Shown piece by piece: positions 45,420 through 52,921 of a stretch of DNA of 64,000 bases. This DNA is from Paraburkholderia dioscoreae (GTDB lineage Bacteria; Pseudomonadota; Gammaproteobacteria; Burkholderiales; Burkholderiaceae). The translations under genes and the position numbers were made by a program. Location: NCBI RefSeq assembly GCF_902459535.1, contig NZ_LR699553.1, positions 2,170,001 through 2,234,000 on the forward strand, written 5' to 3'. The notes below the pieces were generated by a model that was not told the DNA's origin, did not search any database, and was given only the letters and a program-made list of their open reading frames with translations. Position 1 is the first letter of the stretch, and the number at the start of each line of letters is the position of its first letter.

Positions 45420-46865
45420 TCAAGATTGGCGTTTCCCGCGCCCACCAGCGGGTTTGCCAGCCGGCTTACGTGACCCCGCAGTTGGCTTGCCGGCGGGCTT
45501 GCTACGTGGCTTTTGCACGCTGAATGGGCTACCGCCCACCAGGCTTGTGCCCTTACCCACAGCCACGGCGCATTGCGCCGCAAGCTTGGGTTGGTTTTCG
45601 CCACTTTGCGGGCGCGGTTTTTTGCTGAGCACCTGCATGTCGCGCGGCGCAGCGTGCGGCACTCTGGACTTCTTGGGTTTTTTGGGCTTCCTGATGATCT
45701 CGCCCGTCGCGCTAGTTTGCGGCACGCGGTGTTCTGCTTCAAAACCCGGTTCTTCTTCACGGCGCAGCGTTTGCCGGATCAGTGCTTCAATCGCGGCCAG
45801 TTGCGGCGCTTCATCGGCACACACAAGGGACACCGCCACGCCGCTGGCGCCCGCGCGGCCGGTACGGCCAATCCGGTGCACGTAGTCCTGCGCCACGATC
45901 GGCAGATCGACGTTGATCACCAGCGGCAGATCGTCGATATCCAGACCGCGCGCAGCCACATCGGTGGCTACCAGCATCTGTACTTCGCCCGTCTTGAAAC
46001 GTTCCAGCGCACGCAAGCGCGCGGGTTGCGGTTTGTCGCCGTGGATGGTGTCGACCGCATAGCCCGCTTCATCCAGCATGGCCGCCAGGTAATCCACGCC
46101 ATTGCGGGTTTTGACGAACACCAGCGCGTGCCGCCAGTTGTTCTCAGCCACGAGGTGCATGAAAAGGTCAGGCTTGTTCTTTTTATCCACCGTCACCACC
46201 CACTGCCTGATCTTGCTAGCCGTGGCATTGGGCGGGCTGACGCTGATATTGAGCGGGTCGCGCAAAATGCCCGCCGCCATCGCGCGGATATCATCGGTAA
46301 ACGTGGCAGAGAACAGCAAGGTCTGGCGCTGAACGGGCAACGCAGCAAAGACGGCGTTGAGCTCGCGCGCAAAGCCCAGATCCAGCATGCGGTCGGCTTC
46401 ATCCAGCACCAGCGTTTGCACCTGATCAAACTGCACGGCGTTCTGGCGATTGAGATCCAGCAAACGGCCCGGCGTAGCGACGAGCACATCCACGCCTTTG
46501 CGCAGCTTCATCATCTGCGGGTTGATACTCACGCCGCCATAGGCGGCCAGAAATCGTAAGTCGAGGCCTTTGCCGTAATCGATAAAGCTTTGCAGCACCT
46601 GTTCGGCCAGTTCACGCGTGGGCACCAGTACCAGAACACGCGCGCGGTTGCTGGACACCGCCGGGCCGTGTTGCACCAGCCGTTGCAACAGTGGCAGCGC
46701 AAAACCCGCCGTTTTGCCAGTGCCGGTCTGTGCCGCAGCCATGACGTCCTTGCCACTCAGCACAGCAGGAATCGCCTTGGCCTGCACCGGCGTAGGTGTC
46801 TGGTAATTGAGATCCTGCACGTTACGCAGCAAAGGATCGATCAGGCCAAGTGAGGCAAAGGACAT
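45420..46865 (-). CDS. rhlE: DEAD-box RNA helicase RhlE
   Basis: 481 residues. Q-motif region PTPVQAKAIP, Walker A AAQTGTGKT, Ia PTRELAEQV, ATPGRLLDL, DEAD box in LDEADRMLDLGF, SAT motif in LLFSATF, and helicase C motifs ATDVAARGLDI and HRIGRTGRAG, all in order. The C-terminal ~100 residues are Lys/Arg/Gly/Pro-rich, typical of RhlE tails that bind RNA. It acts in RNA remodelling and ribosome maturation. ATG 46865 gives the characteristic MSFASLGL start. Chromosomal backbone gene next to the inserted recombinase module; divergent from nudC. Confidence 0.95.
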   Translation of the reverse strand: MSFASLGLIDPLLRNVQDLNYQTPTPVQAKAIPAVLSGKDVMAAAQTGTGKTAGFALPLLQRLVQHGPAVSSNRARVLVLVPTRELAEQVLQSFIDYGKGLDLRFLAAYGGVSINPQMMKLRKGVDVLVATPGRLLDLNRQNAVQFDQVQTLVLDEADRMLDLGFARELNAVFAALPVQRQTLLFSATFTDDIRAMAAGILRDPLNISVSPPNATASKIRQWVVTVDKKNKPDLFMHLVAENNWRHALVFVKTRNGVDYLAAMLDEAGYAVDTIHGDKPQPARLRALERFKTGEVQMLVATDVAARGLDIDDLPLVINVDLPIVAQDYVHRIGRTGRAGASGVAVSLVCADEAPQLAAIEALIRQTLRREEEPGFEAEHRVPQTSATGEIIRKPKKPKKSRVPHAAPRDMQVLSKKPRPQSGENQPKLAAQCAVAVGKGTSLVGGSPFSVQKPRSKPAGKPTAGSRKPAGKPAGGRGKRQS

Positions 46866-47051
46866 TGGCGTATTCCGGGCTAAAGCCGCAATTCTAGCGG
46901 GTACTTTGTCACGCGAGTTGTAGAACCCATTGACTGCGCCAAAGCGGCGCTTCAAATGGAGTGGAAAAATACTGCGCCGTGTGAATCCTCACGAACCCCG
47001 GCGTGCGAGCGGACTGAACCCCGTGCCATACTTGCGGATCCTCCTGCCTCT

Positions 47052-48011
47052 ATGTCAACGACCGTGATAACCGCCCTTCCCGCGTCCATCGGCTTTAACC
47101 TCAACCCGCTGAACCGCCGCTCCGACAAGCGGGACGACCACGCCTACCTCGAGCATCTGCGCAGCGACCCGGCCGCGCGGTTTCTTGTCTTCGACGGCGA
47201 CGTCCCCTTGCTCAAGCGAGGCAGCGAGCACGACCCGTGGTTCGTCTCCAGCGAGACCGCAGCCTTCGGCCAACCTCTGCATAGCGTCTTCCTCGGGGAA
47301 GACACCGACGGCAGCGGACGGTTCGCGCTTGGCTTCGCGCTCGACCTTGCGCCAAAGGCCCCTTTGCCAGGCACCGGCCATGAGCGCATCGACCTGCGCT
47401 CGCTCGCGCAGCAGGGCCTCGTCGCTGCGGGAGCGCTCGGCATACTGGCCGAGGCGAAGTCGATGCTCGACTGGCATCGCCGCCACTCTTTCTGCGCGAA
47501 CTGCGGCTCTGCAAGCCGCGTCGCGATGGCCGGCTGGCAACGCGCCTGCGATGTTTGCGGCGCACGCCATTTTCCCCGGGTGGATCCCGTCGTGATCATG
47601 CTGGTGATAGACGGTGAACGTTGTCTGCTCGGCCGCCAGCGCCAATTTGCCCCCGGCATGTATTCGGCGCTTGCCGGTTTCGTTGAGCCGGGCGAGACGG
47701 CGGAAGACGCCGTGCGCCGCGAAGTGATGGAGGAGGCTCGCCTGAAGTGTGAACAGGTTGTCTACTTCGCGTCTCAGCCGTGGCCCTTTCCTTCATCGCT
47801 GATGATCGGCTGCTTTGCACAGGCGAGCGATACCGACATCGTCGTCGATACGGCCGAACTCGAAGACGCTCGCTGGTTCACGCGCCAGGAGGTCGCGGCA
47901 ATGCTCGCGGGCACGCATGCGGACGGGCTGTCGGCGCCCAAGCCGTTCGCCATTGCCCATCATTTGCTGCGGGCGTACGTCGAGAAAGGCGGCTCGATAT
48001 TGCTCGGCTGA
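47052..48011 (+). CDS. nudC: NADH pyrophosphatase / NAD-decapping Nudix hydrolase
   Basis: 319 residues. A four-cysteine zinc ribbon (CANCG...CDVCG, about 147-170) is followed by the Nudix box GFVEPGETAEDAVRREVMEE (near 213-232) and the NudC-specific SQPWPFPSSLM motif. It hydrolyses NAD(H) and removes NAD caps from RNA in the cytoplasm. ATG 47052 is taken because the longer in-frame version starts inside the rhlE promoter region with unlikely composition. Divergent from rhlE across a 186-base gap. Confidence 0.94.
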   Translation: MSTTVITALPASIGFNLNPLNRRSDKRDDHAYLEHLRSDPAARFLVFDGDVPLLKRGSEHDPWFVSSETAAFGQPLHSVFLGEDTDGSGRFALGFALDLAPKAPLPGTGHERIDLRSLAQQGLVAAGALGILAEAKSMLDWHRRHSFCANCGSASRVAMAGWQRACDVCGARHFPRVDPVVIMLVIDGERCLLGRQRQFAPGMYSALAGFVEPGETAEDAVRREVMEEARLKCEQVVYFASQPWPFPSSLMIGCFAQASDTDIVVDTAELEDARWFTRQEVAAMLAGTHADGLSAPKPFAIAHHLLRAYVEKGGSILLG

Positions 48012-48159
48012 GGATCCCGCAAAAAGAGCACTGCACTTACTGCACGGCACCACCGCGGTGATTCCGTTGCCCGCGCGCCGCAGGCGTATCAGAAGTTCGG
48101 CTATTGAGTCAGTCGCGGAGATTGCGTGCGCGACTTTGAGGAGTCGGCCGGCACGGCAA

Positions 48160-48801
48160 TCACCAGCGCAACAACCGTGGCCCCAGCAGCGCGCCGACGA
48201 TCGCCGGCAACAGCATTCCAAGCACGTACCACACACCCCAGAATGGAATCCCCATCTCCGGGCAATGCAGGCAATACGCGAGCGTCGCGATCGACCCGGC
48301 CAGCAGGCCGCCCACGGCGCCTGTCAACACGAGCCGGGTCGGCGCCAGTCCTTTGAGTGCCCAAAACACGGCCACAAAGCCGGGAATCGACAGCATCGCG
48401 ATATTGAACGGACAGACCCGCCAGGTTTTGCCGAGCACGAGTGCGAGTCTCGCGTCGCCCGGTGCGGCCATCAGTACATACGCACCGGCCAACCACACCG
48501 CCGCGACGGGCGCCGCGATCAGCCAGCCGCTGCCGCCCGTGCGCAAGCCGGGACGGGCAAGCCGCGTCGACATCCACAGCGAGCCGATCATCACGCATAA
48601 CGGCAACGCGATCTTGGCCCAAAAGATCGGCGTGACCGCCACTTGGGCGAGATCGCGCCGGATGCCGAGCACCAGCGCCATGATCAGCGTCGCACCGGCC
48701 GCGCCGGCCAGCATCGCGACGCCGAAGCGTTTCGTGAGCGCGTAACGGTCCACCGGCGCGACGCCGGTGGCAAGCAGGGAAATAAAGTCATCCGTTTTCA
48801 T
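48160..48801 (-). CDS. nrsF: NrsF-type (DUF1109) membrane anti-sigma factor
   Basis: 213 residues with six transmembrane helices. It belongs to the DUF1109/NrsF family of negative regulators of ECF sigma-F-type factors. Cysteines at about residue 130 (WRVCPFN) and 177/180 (YCLHCPEMG) match the conserved pair that in Caulobacter NrsF is needed for responding to the inducing stress. Its ATG overlaps the sigma factor stop by four bases, so the two are translationally coupled. It should hold the sigma factor at the inner membrane until the signal arrives. Confidence 0.9.
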   Translation of the reverse strand: MKTDDFISLLATGVAPVDRYALTKRFGVAMLAGAAGATLIMALVLGIRRDLAQVAVTPIFWAKIALPLCVMIGSLWMSTRLARPGLRTGGSGWLIAAPVAAVWLAGAYVLMAAPGDARLALVLGKTWRVCPFNIAMLSIPGFVAVFWALKGLAPTRLVLTGAVGGLLAGSIATLAYCLHCPEMGIPFWGVWYVLGMLLPAIVGALLGPRLLRW

Positions 48802-49370
48802 CGCGTTCCTCGAATCTTTGCAGCCAATGCCTTGAGTCCACGATGTACGCCAATCTTGACCGCGGACTCCGACAAGCCGGTCAATTTCGCGGTCTCCGTC
48901 ACGGACAGCCCTTCGAGCTTCACATGCACGATCGGCAGGCGCTGGCGATCAGGCAACTGTTCGAGCAGTTTCCCAAGGTCGCGCTTTGCTTGCGCCGGTT
49001 CGAGATCGGGTGCGGCGAGCAACTCGAACGCGTCGTCAAGCGGATCGTTCAGCGCGTCGTGCCGGGCGCGCGCCCGAAAGTAATCCGTCAGCTTGTAGCG
49101 TGCGATCGCGTGGATCCATGCGGTCAGCGGTTCCTGCGTGCGGTAGGTATGCCGTGCGTTGTGCACTGCAAGCAATATTTCCTGCACGAGATCTTCGGCG
49201 TCGGACGCGCCGTCGTGAAGCCGCCTGCGCAGGAAGCCGCGCAAGTGCGCGCCCAGTTCCGCGAGAAATTGCCGGTACGCGGCACCGTTGCCGTCCAGCC
49301 CACTCAGGAACAGGGTTCGCAGATGCGCCTCTTTCGCCTGCGCTGCGGTGATATCGGTAGTTCGATTCAT
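48798..49370 (-). CDS. ECF RNA polymerase sigma factor (sigma-F type)
   Basis: 190 residues. Region 2 is visible as DAEDLVQEILLAVHNARHTY and LTAWIHAIARYKLTDYFR; region 4 as PIVHVKLEGLSVTETAKL and LSESAVKIGVHRGLKAL. It is paired with NrsF, which places it in the ECF group of Caulobacter SigF. Expected targets are its own operon and the divergent genes at 49637-51438. A perfect GTAACC-N16-CGAA motif on this strand ends at 49361, inside codons 3-4, so the real translation start may be downstream of ATG 49370, although no later ATG/GTG/TTG start is obvious in the first 25 codons. Confidence 0.9.
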   Translation of the reverse strand: MNRTTDITAAQAKEAHLRTLFLSGLDGNGAAYRQFLAELGAHLRGFLRRRLHDGASDAEDLVQEILLAVHNARHTYRTQEPLTAWIHAIARYKLTDYFRARARHDALNDPLDDAFELLAAPDLEPAQAKRDLGKLLEQLPDRQRLPIVHVKLEGLSVTETAKLTGLSESAVKIGVHRGLKALAAKIRGTR

Positions 49371-49386
49371 CTGGGACGTCGGTTAC
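49361..49386 (-). promoter_or_regulatory. Sigma-F-type promoter motif reading into the ECF sigma gene
   Basis: On the minus strand GTAACC (49386-49381) is followed after exactly 16 bases by CGAA (49364-49361), matching the GTAACC-N16-CGAA motif reported for Caulobacter SigF. It overlaps the first codons of the sigma gene and would give autoregulation. Confidence 0.6.
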
Positions 49387-49484
49387 AGGAAACAGGAGTT
49401 TATTCCATCACCCCGTGCACTGGAGCGCACGACCGTGCCGCACTGCCCTCTTTTTCCGTTTCGGCAAAAAAAATCGCGCCTGCT

Positions 49485-49510
49485 GTAACCGCGCCGGCAC
49501 TCGTGGCGAA
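49485..49510 (+). promoter_or_regulatory. Sigma-F-type promoter for the MxKDx/cytochrome/molybdoenzyme genes
   Basis: GTAACC (49485-49490), exactly 16 bases, then CGAA (49507-49510), on the plus strand 126 bases upstream of the MxKDx gene. A perfect match to the SigF-type consensus, next to a SigF-type sigma gene. Confidence 0.75.
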
Positions 49511-49636
49511 CTACCTCACAGATGCGGAATGACGACGCATCGGTAGTTGCCGGAAAGCAGGTTCACCTCATAAACACACGGATCCTATACGCCGCTTAGG
49601 CCGCACGGTCCGATCAACAATATTCAAGGAGTTGCC

Positions 49637-49888
49637 ATGAAAAGCATTGCAATCGCAGTATTCGCCGCAGCGTTGCTCGTCGGCGGTGGTTCGGCGTTCG
49701 CCCAGGCGAGCGGCGCCATGTCCCATGATTCGATGTCGAAAGACGCGATGAGCAAGGACTCGATGGCCAAGGACTCAATGTCCAAAGATTCGATGAGCAA
49801 GGACGCAATGGCCAAGGACTCGATGAGCAAAGACGGCAGCAAGATGAAACCCGACGCGATGAAAAAAGGCGACGCGATGAGCAAGTAA
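49637..49888 (+). CDS. Exported pentapeptide MxKDx repeat protein
   Basis: 83 residues. Signal peptide at about 1-23 (core IAVFAAALLVGGGSAFA), then about eight imperfect five-residue repeats of the type M(S/A)KD(S/A), ending with a lysine-rich tail. It matches the MxKDx repeat family of short periplasmic proteins known from proteobacteria; function not established. Methionine at every fifth position would make a strongly methionine-rich, oxidation-sensitive or metal-binding surface. AAGGAG lies 6-11 bases upstream of ATG 49637. First gene behind the SigF-type promoter, followed by a cytochrome and a molybdoenzyme. Confidence 0.88.
   Translation: MKSIAIAVFAAALLVGGGSAFAQASGAMSHDSMSKDAMSKDSMAKDSMSKDSMSKDAMAKDSMSKDGSKMKPDAMKKGDAMSK
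49718..49836 (+). repeat. 15-base tandem repeats encoding MSKDS/MAKDS
   Basis: About eight units of ATG-(AGC/GCC/TCC)-AA(A/G)-GA(C/T)-(TCG/GCG) in tandem. Third-position differences between neighbouring units show the array is not freshly expanded. Confidence 0.85.
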
Positions 49889-50020
49889 GTCCCCGGGGTG
49901 CGTTCCCGGCCCGCCGGCCGCGAATGCACCTCCGGATCCTCATGCCGTTTCGCCTGCCCAGCGGGAGCCGGTCCTGAACGAAGTTGCCTCCACCGCCAAC
50001 GCGATTACCGGAGATTCACT

Positions 50021-50647
50021 ATGAACGCGCTCCCTGAACCCGGCGCATCGCACGACAAGTCGCGCACGATTCAACCCGCGTGGGTACGTATCACGCACTG
50101 GCTCAACGCACTGGCCGCGGTGCTGATGATGCTCTCAGGCTGGCGAATCTACGACGCGTCGCCGGTATTCGAAGGTTTCAGGATTCCCACCGGCATCACG
50201 CTCGGCGGCTGGCTCGGCGGTGCGTTGCAATGGCACTTCGCGGCGATGTGGCTGCTGTTCTTCAACGCCCTCTTCTATCTGGCGATGAACCTCGTCACCG
50301 GACGCCTCAGCTCGAAATTCTTCCCGCTGTCACCGCGCGCGATCCTGCACGATCTCGGCGAGGCGCTGAAAGGCCATCTATCGCACGCGGACCCGAGCCG
50401 CTACAACGCCGTGCAGAAATTCGCGTATCTGTTCGTGATGCTCGACATCGCCATCCTGATCGTATCGGGGCTCGCGATCTGGAAATCGGTGCAGTTTCCG
50501 TTGCTGCGCGAACTGATGGACGGATATGACACTGCACGCGTCGTTCACTTCTGCGCCATGGCCTTGCTGGCCGGCTTTATCGTCGTCCACCTGACGATGG
50601 TCGCGCTTGTGCCGCGTTCGTTGCTTACGATGATTCGCGGCCGCTAA
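50021..50647 (+). CDS. Cytochrome b561-like membrane subunit
   Basis: 208 residues with four transmembrane helices and histidines placed for two b haems: RITHWLNALAAVLMMLSGW (helix 1), LQWHFAAMWLLFF (helix 2) and a helix near the end with VVHFCAMALLAGFIVVH. Domain of the Ni/Fe-hydrogenase/thiosulfate-reductase cytochrome b type. It probably passes electrons between the quinone pool and the molybdoenzyme encoded 14 bases downstream. ATG 50021 is preceded by GGAG at about 12 bases. Part of the predicted SigF-type regulon. Confidence 0.88.
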   Translation: MNALPEPGASHDKSRTIQPAWVRITHWLNALAAVLMMLSGWRIYDASPVFEGFRIPTGITLGGWLGGALQWHFAAMWLLFFNALFYLAMNLVTGRLSSKFFPLSPRAILHDLGEALKGHLSHADPSRYNAVQKFAYLFVMLDIAILIVSGLAIWKSVQFPLLRELMDGYDTARVVHFCAMALLAGFIVVHLTMVALVPRSLLTMIRGR

Positions 50648-50661
50648 CGGGGAGTAAAACC

Positions 50662-51438
50662 ATGAAGCTATTCAAACCTTCGTCGCTGGGCGTGGATCGC
50701 GAGTCGCTGGCTATCGACGTGCGCCGTGAACTCGATATGCCGTCACGCCGGCTGTTCGGCAAGCGCATCATCACGCTCGGTGGTCTTGCGATGCTGACAG
50801 GATGCAGCCTGTCGGACGATAAATCGGTCGAGACGTTCTTATCGCGCGTGTCGAAAATCAACGACAGCGTGCAGGGTTGGCTGTTCGATCCGGATCGTCT
50901 CGCGCCGACCTACACGGAAGCACAGATCACGCGTCCGTTTCCCTTCAACGCGTTCTATGGGATCGACGATGTCCCGCACGTGGACGGCAGCGACTTCCGG
51001 TTGAAAGTCAGCGGCCTCGTGCAGGAAAAAAAGACATGGACCCTCGATGATCTGTACGCCTTGCCGAAAGCCGAACAGATTACGCGGCATATCTGCGTAG
51101 AAGGATGGAGCGCGATCGGCCGATGGGGCGGCACGCCGTTTTCCGAATTCCTGAAACGCGTGGGCGCTGATACATCGGCGAAATACGTCGGCTTCAAATG
51201 CGCCGACGACTATTACGAAAGCATCGATATGCCGACGGCGCTGCATCCGCAGACATTGCTGACCTTTACCTACGACGGCCAGCAATTGCCGGCAAAATAC
51301 GGCTATCCGATGAAGCTCAGGATGCCTACCAAACTCGGTTACAAGAACCCCAAGCACATCATGGAGATCTTCGTAACTAACACGTTTCCGGGCGGCTACT
51401 GGGTCGATCAGGGCTACAACTGGTTCGGCGGTTCGTGA
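50662..51438 (+). CDS. Sulfite-oxidase-fold molybdoenzyme, possible Tat lipoprotein
   Basis: 258 residues, oxidoreductase molybdopterin-binding domain as in MsrP/YedY and sulfite oxidases. A cysteine in RHICVEGWSAIGRWGG is the expected molybdenum ligand. The N-terminal region is long: a twin-arginine motif SRRLFGK at about 28-34 is followed by a short hydrophobic stretch and a lipobox-like LTGC (C48), suggesting export by Tat with lipid anchoring. The dimerisation domain of eukaryotic and SorA sulfite oxidases is absent. Membrane partner: the cytochrome b upstream. The substrate could be oxidised methionine or another sulfoxide. GGGGAG precedes ATG 50662. Confidence 0.88.
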   Translation: MKLFKPSSLGVDRESLAIDVRRELDMPSRRLFGKRIITLGGLAMLTGCSLSDDKSVETFLSRVSKINDSVQGWLFDPDRLAPTYTEAQITRPFPFNAFYGIDDVPHVDGSDFRLKVSGLVQEKKTWTLDDLYALPKAEQITRHICVEGWSAIGRWGGTPFSEFLKRVGADTSAKYVGFKCADDYYESIDMPTALHPQTLLTFTYDGQQLPAKYGYPMKLRMPTKLGYKNPKHIMEIFVTNTFPGGYWVDQGYNWFGGS

Positions 51439-51456
51439 ACAGCGAGCTGAATGCGA

Positions 51457-52794
51457 TTACGTTCGAGCACCGGAACCCGCAAAGAACCGGTTCTCAGGCC
51501 GCGGCAGCCCCAGATTCTCTCGCAGCGTGGCCCCTTCGTATTCGCGCCGGAACAGCCCTCGCCTCTGCAACTCAGGGATCACCTTGTCGACGAAGTCGTC
51601 GAGACCGCCCGGCAGATACGGAAACATCACATTGAATCCGTCGGAGCCCTCTTCCACCAGCCACTGCTCCATCTGATCGGCGATCATGGCCGGCGTGCCG
51701 ACCATCTCAAGTCCCGCGTAGCCGCCAATGCGCTGGGCCAACTGGCGAATCGTCAACCGGTCGCGCTCCGCCCATTCGAGCACGCGCTGCCGCGAGGTGC
51801 GGCTCGCATTGGTTTCAGGAATGTCGGGTAGCGGGCCGTCAGGATCGAAGCCTGACACGTCGTGCCCCAATGCAATCGACAATGAAGCGATACCGCTCTC
51901 GTAATGAACGAACGTGTCGAGTCGCGCTCGTGTTTCGAGCGCCTGCTCCAGCGTATCGCCCACCACCACGAAGGCGGCCGGCAGGATCTTCATGTGATCG
52001 CGTGAGCGCCCCAGCTTCTCCATGCGGCCTTTGACATCGGCATAAAAGCGCTTGCCGTCCGCCAGTTGAGTTTGCGCGGTGAACACCACCTCGGCCGTTT
52101 CGGCGGCGATCTGCCGCCCGGCTTCCGACGATCCCGCCTGCACGATGACCGGCCAACCCTGAACCGGGCGCGCGATATTCAACGGCCCGCGTACCGAGAA
52201 GTTCTCGCTTTTGTAGTTGAGGACATGCAGTTTCTGCGGATCGAAGAATGTGCCGGTTGCCGTATCGCGGATAAAAGCGTCGTCGGCCCAACTGTCCCAC
52301 AGTCCGGTGACGACATCGAAGAATTCGCGGGCGCGCCGGTAGCGCTCGTCGTGCTCCACATGTTCGTCGAGGCCGAAATTGAGCGCGGCGTCCGGGTTCG
52401 ACGTGGTGACGAGATTCCACCCCGCGCGGCCGCCGCTGATGTGGTCGAGCGAGGCGAAACGCCTTGCCACATGATACGGCGCGTCGAATGTCGTGGACGC
52501 GGTGGCAATGAGCCCCAGCCGCTCGGTGACCGCAGCGAGCGCGGGGAGCAGCGTGAGCGGCTCGAACGACGTGACCGTGTGGCTGTGCTTGAGCGCGTCG
52601 AGCGGCATGTTGAGCACCGCGAGGTGGTCGGCCATGAAGAACGCGTCGAAGCGCCCGCGCTCCAGCGTCTGCGCAAAACGCTTCAAATGCCCGAAATTGA
52701 AGTTGGCGTCGGGATAGGCGCCGGGATAGCGCCACGCGCCGGTATGAATCGTAGTGGGACGCATGAATGCGCCGAGGCGAAGCTGACGTGACAT
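51457..52794 (-). CDS. LLM-class FMN-dependent monooxygenase (NtaA/SnaA/DszA/DmoA type), copy 2
   Basis: 445 residues, TIM-barrel flavin monooxygenase that uses reduced FMN from a separate reductase. Landmarks are RLGAFMRPTTIHTGAWRYP at the N-terminus, TASTTFDAPYHVARRFASLD, GGRAGWNLVTTSNPDAALNF, VIVQAGSSEAGR and GSDGFNVMFPYLPGGLDDF. The family contains nitrilotriacetate, dibenzothiophene sulfone and dimethyl sulfide monooxygenases; the substrate cannot be fixed. It lies 127 bases downstream of a paralog (52922-54259) and in a sulfur-compound gene cluster. No flavin reductase gene is in the window. Confidence 0.9.
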   Translation of the reverse strand: MSRQLRLGAFMRPTTIHTGAWRYPGAYPDANFNFGHLKRFAQTLERGRFDAFFMADHLAVLNMPLDALKHSHTVTSFEPLTLLPALAAVTERLGLIATASTTFDAPYHVARRFASLDHISGGRAGWNLVTTSNPDAALNFGLDEHVEHDERYRRAREFFDVVTGLWDSWADDAFIRDTATGTFFDPQKLHVLNYKSENFSVRGPLNIARPVQGWPVIVQAGSSEAGRQIAAETAEVVFTAQTQLADGKRFYADVKGRMEKLGRSRDHMKILPAAFVVVGDTLEQALETRARLDTFVHYESGIASLSIALGHDVSGFDPDGPLPDIPETNASRTSRQRVLEWAERDRLTIRQLAQRIGGYAGLEMVGTPAMIADQMEQWLVEEGSDGFNVMFPYLPGGLDDFVDKVIPELQRRGLFRREYEGATLRENLGLPRPENRFFAGSGART

Positions 52795-52921
52795 TAAACG
52801 ATCTCCGTCCCGAACTGGGTCGAGCCAGTTTAATCCGGCTTCGGCGCGGCTGCTTGCAAGCCCTCGGCGCGGGTGTGGTCGGCGCTGTTGTCGCTGCTGT
52901 GCCCGCCGCTATACCGCGCCG

